Below the pieces are notes generated by a model. The model was not told the origin of the DNA. It saw only the letters and a list, made by a program, of their open reading frames with translations, and ran no database searches. Positions 38,501 through 51,600 of a stretch of DNA of 64,000 nucleotides are shown here, in pieces (positions within the stretch are counted from its first letter, which is position 1; each line of letters starts with the position of its first letter). The DNA is from Paracentrotus lividus (lineage: Eukaryota > Echinodermata > Echinoidea > Camarodonta > Echinidae), in NCBI GenBank assembly GCA_940671915.1, contig CALNVZ010003433.1, forward strand, positions 21,497,325 through 21,561,324, written 5' to 3'. The position numbers and the translations under genes are program-made.

Positions 38501-41500
38501 CTGGAGATCTTGCCGCGGAATCGTTATCTAGCTTAAAAGCCGTGGAGGAGAAAATAATGTCGGGCATGTGCTAACTAGATCTCCCTTGCAGATGTAGAAC
38601 AAAAGATTCTTATCGTGGCTGCACTCAAGGGTCATTCTAAAAGCAGATATCTGCTTTTGTAATAAAAAACTTTCAGCTACCACTTGTCGAAAAGTTGGAG
38701 CATACACAATCGTGTATTGCGAGGCAAGCGAAAAAAATTTCATAAATATTTTTTCCACATATATAAGTCAAATTACTCGACTGGACTTGTGGGCACTGAT
38801 CTGACATATAGCATCATAATTTCCAATATTCCAACTAGCGACATATTCAATTTCGTCTGCGTAATAATCGAAATTGTTAAAAAGGGATTTAGGATGATCC
38901 ATTTTTAACCGCTTTTCACAAATTTAAGGTGCTGTATTGATTACCCAAATGTCTTAGATATTATATCGTCAACTAAATAGTTATATTTTTCATGTCTCAA
39001 TTTTGACTGTTCAGTAAATGAAAAAGTAGAAATATAAGCATATCTAATTTATACAAAATTCGCTACTCTGTATCGCGCCACGAATCTGCACGCTTTGAGG
39101 ATCAGACACTCAAAGGGCACATTGAACATGTATATTCTTTTGTGCGTCTTAAGAAGTGACAGCTGTTTGAAATAAATTAGTTGCAGTTGAAACTCCTTCT
39201 CTCGTACCTCCTTGATATGGCCACCTGAAGCAAAATCATCGTCGAACGTCGAACGGTGACCGATGAACGCCGGTGTGAGCACCATAAATGTTGTTCAAAA
39301 CAATAAACTATGAAAAAAAAAAAAAAAAACTGTATAACGAAAATTATCGTTGTGAGGGCATCCTGATGCGAAATTTCTCTGAAAAATGCTGAAAACCAAA
39401 AGGTAGGTAAATGACTTACGGCATTGTTTTAACCCCTGATGAAAATTCGATAATTCACAGAATGTGATGGTGAAAGGTTTTGAGGGTAACCTCAATTGTT
39501 TTGTATATTTAGTAAGCTTATAGTTTCATTTTGATTCATACTAGCGTGTACAGGTCATTTGTTTTAGTGAAGGGTGCAATGTGCATTGAAATGCTTGCCT
39601 GGACACAGCAACATTATGCAGGTAATGGGCCACCAAAATGCGGAAATGATTCTGGATACTTAGTATTGGAATGATCATCAATCTCTTTGCTAACGATTTT
39701 TGGGGTACATTCAGTATATACGTTAATATAAATAACTTAATTGTAGCCTATTTGACTTGTATAATGAAAATAATTTTAACATAAATTAAAAAAGAAATAA
39801 TATACAAATACATAACAATGAAATAATAGTCAAGGAATTTACTGAAAGGGTCTTAATATTTCAAATTATATTAAAGTTAATGTTCAACATTTCAAGCAAA
39901 TTCGAACCATGGAGATGCATTGTAGTTTTAATAACATACATTAAATGTAACAATGTTTTTGCCCCGTATTACTGCACATGCCAGGTAATGCATGGGCACT
40001 TTGGTAATACGAACATTTGAATATTGCAGAGGGGGGTCGGCTGATAATTTTTTTCTTCACAATAAAAGTTAGAGTAGTAGTTTGATTAACTATAAAAAGA
40101 TTAACTGTGTCATTCGTAATTTTATGCAATTAAAGGTAAATAACTAGGGGCCATATTACCATGCATGTTACCCTATATGTCTTAAAAATCGTTATGAATA
40201 ATTTGTGGAAAGTGCCCTAGATATGGTGTAGAAGTCAAATTTTTTTTTTTTTCGACTGAGGGACAGACATGTTTCATTTTTTTTTTATCGATAGTCACCT
40301 GTCAATCTTGATGTGTTGGATATAAAGTGAAATGCTCATGCGTTTTCTATTTCGCGCCCTGCCCCATCTCTTGATGTGCGCGAATATATGTTTCCATTTC
40401 GGCGAAATTTCCTTTTTAAATTACTCAGGGTTATTAGGCATGTGCCGGTTATTCGAGTATTATTATTTCATTGTTAACCATGTACTCGTTGTTTAATTGT
40501 TAACAGTTGCCTTTCTGATCAAAAAGGAAATACTTCTCAGGAAGCAAAAAGTTTTCTAATGTAATCAATCTGTGTAATAATCAAGATAATGAAGAGATAG
40601 AGAGAGACGAAGTTAGAACAGAGAGAATAGGTCCTGCAAATGCGAATATCATGAACGTTCAATATGTGTCACATCATAAGTTCAACCTGTAGGAAGAATA
40701 AATCTATAGATACATATTTTTTAATAGGTACATTGTTGGGTAAAATATAGTGCATAACAGGGACAAAGCATTTGTGTCAACCACAGGGGAGATAAGAAAT
40801 AAACAGCTATATAGGAAGGGAAGAGATATGCACACAAGAGAGAGAGAGAGAGAGTGAAGTGTAGAGAGAGAAGAGAAAAAAAAGAGAAAAAGAAAAATAG
40901 GTAGAGAGAGAGATGGGGCATACTCTTTACAGTATGTATTATTGTCATCTCTAAAATAATTTACATACTACGAATGATTTACATTTCCCCCCTAATGTTA
41001 TGTGTTATTTTTATTCACAACCGGTGTAGTCATCCCATGCAAAACATTCCGTATCCACGGCTCAATGTTTACAATGTTTCAGCAATAACAGTGACGCGAG
41101 GGAGTGTGTAATAATAGAATCTTGTGAAAAGGACCCTAAGAAAATCCTTTCGCTTATGCATGTCTGACGCCATTATATGATGGGCCTTTGTAGACAATAA
41201 TGAGGCATAAGAAGCAGTGATGTTTATTTCATCATGTAATTATACAGCAACTGGATTTTCCTCTTCATCTGGATGTGTAATATTACCAGTGAATGTTTCC
41301 GAAATGATATTTGGGCATAACTGTTACAAGAGGGTGACTGCCAAAAACACTCGAGAACCTGTTTTTTCTGACTGTGAGTAAATTGGATATATACGGAAGT
41401 GGAAATCTGACTGTCTATAAACCGTATAGAATTGACATTAGCCTGAATTCATCTGGAAAATGGATAATTTTTTTTTATTACATTTGATCTTTTGAGAAAC

Positions 41501-44500
41501 TAATCGATGGAAACGCTGATCGGTTTGTACACTCACGTGTGAAGAAGTTTTTGATATGATTCATTAACGATGCACTTGGGGCTGAGTGTGCAGACCATGC
41601 TCTAAAAATAACTCAGATAGATACTACAAAACATTAATCATCGTGCATCTAAGTATTCCACTTCATACTTAACTATTTTAACTTAGTTCTAGCTAGTATA
41701 TTACCTACACGTGCCAACAGTTGATGTGCCTTTTTGAATATGTTAATAAACACTAAAAACAACGCATTGTCCCACCAATGATATGAATTTTTTGTCTTGT
41801 TCTGAATATATTCTGGAATGAATTCAAACTCGAAAATCTGACTATTAAACGTCACTATGCCCAGAATGAAGAGCCTATTGGCGTATCCATGCCATATTGA
41901 CCATGATACCTCTCGTGTTTGTCTGTGCCTTCTTGTCTAAACATGGGCGACATTTCACTAATTACCAAGAGCGAGAGACAAAACGAAAGAAGAGATGTGA
42001 ATTGCAATAGGGTAGAATTGGATTCATCCCTCCCTGCCGCCGATGTATCTGGCCGATGAATTGTTAGACGAGTGAACTCGAATCCAATCCAAGGGGATGC
42101 AGTTCGAGGGCGTGTGAGAAGCAATGTCATCAACTCGGATGCTTGGAAGTTCCAGAGAAGGAGGGTTCCCTCGAAATACATCAGAGCTTCTGAAAAAACA
42201 CCCAAACACTGCGTTTCAGAATCCCCCCGATACCTCGTGTCAGGTAGTCAAGGAGAAGGACCTGGTATCCATTTGCAGAGGAAGCACCGGTTCACCTCTC
42301 TGGAAGACCTTGGAGAAGGTTGTACGTGGTCCGTCTATTCCAGGAAAGAATGACCACAAGAGCGAAATGTACTTATAATAGCCGCACAGAAGAACAGGAT
42401 CGTCTTTTCTGGGCGAGTTGTTTCAAGCACGAGAACGACTTTTTCTACATTTCGAACCGCAGGCCAATGCAATTGGATGCATAAACTCGACAATCTGAAC
42501 CTCACCGAAGGTGATTTATAACGAAACTCATCGAGATGTATGCATGATTCTATAACTGCAAATTCAGTGATGTCCTTTCTTTGGTAATGAATTGAATCAG
42601 ACGACATTATTCGCATTCAACAAGCGATCCTGCTCTTGTGACTCACGTTCTGTCGCAAACGAACTACCAGACAACTCAAACGAGTCTTGTGAATGAGTCA
42701 CGGGAAGAAGGTCTTGAGACAGATGCATCACGAGGACAATACTGCATCAAAATCCATTGATGTCTTGATATAAACCTCATGATATCCGCCAGCAAAGAGA
42801 TCTAAAATGAACCTTAAATTAATCCACTTGGGTGCGGATCCTAGAAGCATGATCCTTCGCGTTTAAAACTCAATTTTTCCGACAATCACAGTGTTTTAAC
42901 GTGACAGATATACCTGATAACAGCATCGCAACATCCCTTGATTATTTACAAACTGGCTTCAGAACTAATCGAGATAGGTCATTACGTTTCCTGTTATGAG
43001 AGAAACTACTGATGGTACGGTAGAGGAACCTTGCTTTGGAAAACCGTGTTCTATGCAAGGAAATCTCGATTTTGTGGGCCTTGGTGTGAAATCCTCCAAC
43101 GATACAAAGCATGGACTGAGACTAACACCAACGGCAATGACCCGAGCCGAAGTAAGGCGCAGCCTTCTCGACCAAGAGAAGACTCGAGGAATGTCCTGGT
43201 AAGCCTGGAAGAAGTCGTCTGACCTTAGAGATGGCCAAAGCTATAGAAGAAGTTGGAGAGACTGTACCGCTTATGAAGGCGACAGGTTTATAACTATTGG
43301 TGATGATATGAGATCTTAAGAATTCAGATCACCTTGTTGGCTGTTTCCGCTTTCCTGAACTGGATATCAACGATTTGATTATTAATCAGAAACTGTAACA
43401 GGGTGTCACAAAAAAATGCAAAAACAAGGTTGAACACTTTCATGACTCGAGATCATTTGTCTTTTCAATTAATTATAACACGGGTTCCCACCAGTACACA
43501 CTTTATGTTATTATTTTTGGCATTTTTGTAGTTGTTCAAAAAAAACATCACATGAAAAATACAAAACACAAAACAAAAACAACAAACAAAAAACAAAAAA
43601 AAACAACATAATCAAAAAAAAAAAACCAAAACAAAAAAAAAACAAAAAAGAAAAAAATCAACAAAAAAAAAAAAAAACAACAAAAAAAACACAACAAAAA
43701 AAAAAAAATAGAAAAAATAACAAAAAAAAAAAAAAAAAAAAAAAAACAAAAAAAAACAAAATAAAACAAATCAAAAAAAAGAAACAAAAGAACAACACAA
43801 AAATATTCCAATTGCCATTACACTAATTGCCAGTTTGAAAGATTCCATTTATTCAAGTTATTATTGGAATGATCAATTTTTCTATGTCAACATTATGTAT
43901 TATTAAATTTTTTTTTTTTATTTTATCAAACACAACAACAACCTCCAATCACCAACACACCACACAAATTCCACCAAAATTTACCAGCAGACAAAAAAGA
44001 ATCCAATAACTAAACTGACATATAAAACAATAAAATCCGAAGCACAAAAACAAACCAACAAAAAACCAAAAAAACCACGCAAATATAAAGGTTTTCACAC
44101 TATCACAACCTAAAAATTAAAAAAAAAACCCACAACCTTCAACAACAAATATTAAAAACAAACAACCACGGACACACAATACATAAACAACAACACACAA
44201 ATATTCACAAATCAACAGACGCATAATTCAACAAAATTATAGCGAAACAAATATACACACACGAATCAACATCCAATCAGAATTTACAAATTACAAACAT
44301 CAATTCTCATTTATCCAGGACATCAAAAATCACTAAGAAAGCATCTTTAACTCACAAACTACACATAATAACATATTTCCAAATAAAACACATCACACAC
44401 ATATAACAACAAAAACAAAAAGTTGTTTTTCAACAATAGTAACAAAAAATGGTTCTTAAAACAAAAAATCTAATTATTCCAAACAAAACATAACCATAAA

Positions 44501-47500
44501 AAAACACACACACAGAAACAAAATAATAAAAGCTACAAACAATAAACACAAAGAACTAAATTATTATTTTTTACCACCATAAGAACATAAAATACATCAA
44601 ATCAACACCATCACTCAAATAATTTTGGTATTGGGTTATTTGTTTCAAAAAAAACAACACCACAACATTCACAAAACCACAATCAATTAATTTCATCACA
44701 ATCACAAAGTTTGTTTTTTTCACCAAAAAAAACGACATACAAACACATCCAAATCTACTACATAATCACAAAACCAATTCATAAAATATCACAAATTTCA
44801 CCTCACCAAAACAATTCATCGACAATAGTATTTATTCAAAAATCAAACAATCAATTAACAAAAAAGATCATACATAAACCCAAATATAAAAATCATTCCC
44901 AAAATCAAAAATACACAACAACACAAAACAACCAACCACAATATTCACACAAATAATAAACACCACACCATCATACATAACCAAAAATCATATAAAAAAA
45001 CAACAACAACACATAAATCCACAACTCAAACAAAACACTAAACAACAACACAATCAACAAGACAAAATTCTAACATAAATCCAAATCTATCAAAACAAAT
45101 AACATCTTACAATTCGAAAAATTCAAAACAAAAATAACATGAATTTCATTTTTCTAAGTTCCAATCAAATCCAACACACGATCAAAAACACATTAAAATC
45201 ACACAATCCAATTATCACATAAGGTTTTAATCAAAACATAACAAACATATAAATTACTCAACATAAAAATATCCAAATCACATACACACAACTACAACAT
45301 ACCATCACAATATCACAAAACTACTATAACATAATTTCAAAAACACAAACATCAAACAAAACCACAACAAAAAAAGACTTCAAACACAACACTCAATCAA
45401 AAACAAATTTTCAAAATCATCATCAATAAGTTGTTGTTACCAAGAAAAAACTCCACTCAAATAAAAAACGGCTACAGGAAACAAATGTTTCCAAAGACAT
45501 CCATAATCTCATGATCAATCACAACCCAAACAATCAACCAAAATACAAGCAACACCAATATCAGCGAAAATTACAATCGATACTTATACCTAAAATACAT
45601 AAATAAAAACTAATATTCACAAAATGTTTTCACAATTAGACAATCACAACGACAAGAAACTTATAATTTTCAACATTATCACATATTTCAACAAATACCA
45701 ACATACCACACCTAAATCCAATAAAACAGTATCACCATATAAAAATCATAATATCATAACAAACACAACAAGTAATAAAAAACACATCAGAATCAATTAT
45801 TAAAAATCACCACCAACATTACAACAAAAAACATAACAAGAAACAATACAATAAACCACTGAAAATACAATTTCCAACAACATTCAATCCAATCTAAAAA
45901 AATAACAAACACCATAAAAATAACACAAAATAATCATCCAAACACAACAAACCCACCAAATAATATCAATTCTAACAATCAATATAACACAACAATATAC
46001 AAATCACATCACATCATCATCACAGATATTCAAAATATTATTCAAACAGACATTCAAAATGATTGGTATCCAAAAATAAAAATAGATTCATTCAATTTAT
46101 TATATTTCAACACTTATCATAAACAAACAAAATTATTAGTATTTCAATATTTAGTATATCACAAACAAAAAAAACACCAAAACCATTATTAATACCAAAA
46201 CCTCAATTATCCAAATAATTACCAAGACCAAAAACAGACCACCCACCTATACAACACCACATACATTATCAATTAAACAACACCACAATATTATAATTTC
46301 CACATACAACCAAATATATACATAATAAACTACAACTCATCAACCCATATTACAACCACGAAACCTAAAACAAACAAAGATTCATCAAGAAAAATAATCA
46401 ACAACTATTAATCCAAAAAAAATACACAAACATCATTCAAATAAAACATAATTAAATTTATATCTTAAATCTCATCCACAAACAACCCACAAACAAACAA
46501 CAAAAAAAAAACAACAAAATTTTTCTTCAAGTGTTCAAACTTTAATAGTCAAAACAAATAAAAACAAATTATTACAAATTATTCATATGGTTCAAAAAAA
46601 AACTAATCCAAACACCACAAAATTTTGTTTTTCAATTAAATTAACCAACACAAAAATAAAAAGTTCAAATTGTACTACAAAAAACTCCATCCAACCAAAA
46701 TAACACTCAAATACAACGAATATTATCAAAATTTTATAAAACCCAAAGAATTTACAAACCACACAAAACACAATTCATAAACGATGTTACAACCAACCCA
46801 ATAATAGTTTTCAAACCACAACAAAAAAAATTCTTTGCAAAACCAATAACCAAAACAACAAGTCATAACGCAACAAATTTCAAGAAAAGCAATTAAAAAT
46901 AAATCAAATTTTACACAACATATTGATTTTAATCAAATCAAAAACTCTCGCCACACCACAAAAAAATAGTGGTTGTTAAATCACAAACAATCACAGACTA
47001 CACAATCAAAACACACAAAACAAACAAACACAACAAAAAAAACAAAACAAACAAATTCAACATAAACACAAGAAACAATTCAACACCAACAGAGGCCAAA
47101 CATCACAACTACAAAATCTCATAATTATTTATTATTTTTCATATATACACAAACAATTACCTCATAACACAACTATAAAACACAATAACAAATTCACAAA
47201 TCAACACCACGCATTAAAAACAAACAATTGAAACAATCAATTACAATCAAATACATAAGTACAAAGCCAAGAAATCAAGAAATTAAAAACGAAATACTAG
47301 CCGAAAAAACAATAAGATACAATAGACCAACTAAAAAAATATTTCGTTTTATTTTTCTCACAAAACAACACCCTAAAGGACACTACAAAGAACAAACACA
47401 CATTTCGACAAAACAAATTTCAAATATAAAACAAATTCACAAACACTATAAACAATCACAATCACAACTAAACAAAAATCAAAAGTTATCATATCATCAA

Positions 47501-48626
47501 AAATACCCCACATATTTTTTTGTTACATCCAAATATTTTCACAAATCAACTACAAACCACAAACAACATTAACATAAACACGAAGCATATGTATTTGTCA
47601 TAATTGAATGTTACAATTTTTTTATTTTCATAAATCAAACACACCAACAAAAAATCACCAATATATTATACAAACAACATTAACAACAAAGATCCAAATA
47701 TCCAACTAATAACAAAACACCAGCACCAATCAAATTAACACTCAGCCGTCAAATTACAAACCACAGTTTATTTTCAAACACAAAAATTTCATATCGACAT
47801 TCAAAAAAAGACGTCAAACAATCAATTTTTCTTCCACCACCAATATATTCATCAATATACAACACATATCAAAAAAAAATCAAATTCCCTCAATCGACAA
47901 CAACAAACATTCAAAACACACACCACTTCAAAATCATATTTCAAAAACTATATACACAACGAACAATAATAAACCAACAAAACACAACAATTCTCCTAAC
48001 ACAAACAACACAAACAAACAAAAAAAGAATCAAAAAACAACATCCACACCTACAAAAAAAAACTAATAACTATAAAAAAAAAATATAATCAAAACAACAA
48101 CCAAACAATAACATAAACACACAAATCAACATAGAAAATCACCTTTTCCTCCCTCTCCCCGTCTCCATCCCTTCATTCCCTCCCATCCCATTCTCCCTCC
48201 CCGCTTTCCCTCCCATCCACTTCAACGTTTTTCCCGCCTCCCGTCCCCCCCTCCACTCCCACTTCTCCATCCCTTCCCCCCCACTCCTTCTCGCCTCCTC
48301 CTACACCAACTCCGCTTCTCGTTCCCCACCGTTTCTTTTTTCCACTTTCGCCGCCAACCCCCCCCTTCCGCACCACAACTAATTTCACAAAATTTATTTT
48401 TTTACATCAAGAACAAACCAAATAGACTCACCACCCAAATTATGTTCTATCCAAACAAAAAAGAAAATGTTTTTCAACAAGGTTTTTTTCAAAACACAAC
48501 AACCCAACAACACAACATACAACAATCACCGCAAATATTAGTTAAGTTTCAACCATATTTTTTCTTTTTTTTTTTTTTTATTTTGTTTTTTTATTTTTTT
48601 TTTTTTTTATTTTTTTTTTTTTTTTT

Positions 48627-48670
<44 letters not shown>

Positions 48671-51600
48671 CTTTTTTTTTTTTATTTTTTTATTTTTTTT
48701 TTTTTTTTTTATTTTATTTTTTTGATTTTTTTTCTTGTTTTATTTTTTTTGTTTTTTTTTTTTTTTTGATTTTGTTTGTTTTTTTTTTTTTTTTTTTTTG
48801 TTTCACAATACAACAAAATTATTTACCACAAATCAAAAACAAACATATTAATTTCACTAGTTCCACACAAAACAAAAGAGTTCTCTAACCAAAACCATAC
48901 CAAAACATCACCATATAATCAAAACAAAAAATGTTTTATACACAAAATGTTTTGTTTACACAAAAAAAAGATCAAAAACAAACATCACCGAAACAAAATA
49001 TTATTGTTCAACAAAATACAATACATACACTAACAAACAAACTAAAAAACACATATCAAATACATAACAAATTCAAAATTATTTACTATATTGCCAGTTT
49101 TATCAAAAACAACAACACAACATCACAAACAAGTATCATATTTTTCCATCAATATCAAACAATTACATAACATATCCAGATACAACACCATTCCATAAAA
49201 CCCACTAAATTATTTATTCACACTACAACAACAAAAATATAATATATTTTTAACACTCTCCCATATCTACAAAAAACATTCTTCACATAAATTCGAAATA
49301 TACATCACTAAATAAAAATCAATCAAATACAATAATACACACCATATCACACTACAAAAAACAATCACAAAACAAAATACAAGAAAAAAAAGAGACAAAC
49401 ACACCCTCCACAACAAAAGACAAAAAAACAAACAACCATATGTCACAAACAATTTATTCAATAATATTCAAATTTTATCAAGTAATTTTTTTCATATAAA
49501 AACCAAACATATAAAAAAAACAACCAATTCATATATTTACAAAATTCTACATAAAACACTTAAAAACACAACACAAAAATACATTTAAACTAAACAATTT
49601 CACAAAAATATCGTTTTATCATACACCACACACAAAAATTCACAACACAACACCAACAATCAAACAATCTAAAAAATCACCAACACAATTACAACATAAC
49701 AACAAAAAAATTAAATTATAAAGTTACATACACAAAAACAATCACATACACCACAATATTTATACATATGTTATCACCCAACCAATAACCCGAAACAATT
49801 AATCACTAATAAAACGCAAAAAAAACAATAAAAAAAAACAACCAAAAGAACAAATGCATAGACTATTTCAAATATCAACTAAAAAACTATAATATGTCAC
49901 AGTATTATATCCAAACACACATTTTCAACAAGAATCAAATTCACAAAATTTCAGTTCAAACAATTTTTTATACAACTAATACACTACACCAAAACAACTA
50001 AACAACATAACCACACAACAATACAATAAAAAATCACAATCAAATTCAAAAAACCATACCACCCACAAACAACAACAACGAATAAAAATAATATATAATT
50101 CAAAACACACACAAACATAAAAAACACACACCACAACACATTCGCCCACAAATAATGTTTCATGACACCACCCAAAAATAAAAACAAAAATAAACAACTA
50201 CACTATTTTCACACAAGTATTTTAATTTATACAAAATACAGAATTCACAAATTTATTAAATTATAATCATCACCAACAAAACAAAATTCAATCCAATCAA
50301 CAACAAAAACACATCAACAATTACAATACCCAACACATCAAACATCCAAATTTTAATAATTATAACAAAACAAATATAATAATTTTCATAAAAAAAACGT
50401 TATTCAACACATCACTAAAACACACAATACAAAAAAAACTACAATATACCAAAACAATAATAACAACACCAAGCTCAGCGGCTGCCGGGCCCACGAGAAA
50501 AGGGGCAAAATAAATATCCTTTCCGGACAATAAAATTTGGAGCATTTTCATTTTCATTTTCATCACTGCAAGAAAAAGGGGCACATTGCTGCAGTGTGTC
50601 TAAGCAAAAAGAGAGGGAAACCTCAGGCAGCCGCTGTAAAAGCTATGGATGCAGATGACGGCAGTGACACTGAAGAAACCTACGAGCTTCACAAAGTATC
50701 GGGGAAGACTAATACGCCAAAACCGATAATGACTTCGCTACTCATAGATGGTCAGGAAATGGAAATGGAGATCGACACTGGAGCATCCATATCTCTGATT
50801 TCTGAGGCGACATTCAACTCATTCTGGCCAGGGAAGCAGTTGACGGTGAGAAAAATTAAACTTCGTACGTACACCCAACAACATATTGATGTAATTGGAT
50901 CTTTCGAAGTTGAAGTGAAATCACCTGGGAATAAAGTCCACACTTTACCACTCGTAGTAGTAAAGCCTGATGGTCCCAGCCTCATGGGTAGAGATTGGCT
51001 CTCTGTTGTGAAGTTAAGCAAAGCGATTTAGAGGCCGTGATCAACGAGCACGAAGCTGTCTTCAAAGATGAGTTGGGCACACTGAAGGGCACCCAAGCCA
51101 AAATCTATGTAGATAAGGATGCCACGCCCAGATTTTGTAGAGCTCGTGTTGTGCCATATGCAATGAGGAAACTAGTGGAAGATGAGCTTGATCGATTGCA
51201 AGAGGAAGGCATCATCGAACCGATTCAATTTTCGGAGTGGGCCGCGCCTATTGTGCCAGTAATGAAGGCAGATAAATCATCAGTGAGGATCTGTGGCGAT
51301 TATAAAGTCACGGTCAACAAGGCGGCTAGGCTGGATAAATATCCAATACCAAAAATTGAGGATCTATTCGCATCACTCTCGAAGGGTGAGAAATTCACAA
51401 AGTTGGATATGTCACAAGCGTATCAGCAGTTGTTGCTAGACGAAGAATCGCGAAAGTATGTGGTGATCAATACACATAAGGGTCTTTTCCAATATACGCG
51501 ATTACCATTTGGAGTGTCATCAGCCCCAGCAATTTTTCAACGTGTGATGGAAGGATTGCTGCAAGGATTACCACATGTTACTGTGTACCTAGATGACATC

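Larger units (their letters stand above)
34446..43545. repeat. 9.1-kb inverted, indel-rich copy of 23985-33140
   Basis: Reading upward from 34446, the segment follows the reverse complement of 33140 down to about 23985. It carries GST exon 3, fold-back elements (~35145-36010 and ~36400-36903), SINE (~36910-37145), GST exon 4, exon 5, the GGTAATATGGGC element (~38440-40190) and the sulfotransferase. Single-base gains and losses occur every 10-20 bases, equally in coding and non-coding parts. Arm 1 genes are intact while all arm 2 genes are broken. This pattern resembles raw long-read error more than evolutionary decay. Confidence 0.85.

Noticed and set aside
41855..43222. Apparent third sulfotransferase gene
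   Set aside because: Every part is frameshifted, and it is the mirror of 24136-25689 inside the anomalous arm; counted as a pseudogene or artefact.
43548..50584. Frames of 60-150 codons such as poly-Phe or Gln/Asn/Lys-rich ORFs
   Set aside because: Stop codons that contain G are rare in G-poor DNA, so long frames arise by composition. No motif or codon structure is visible.
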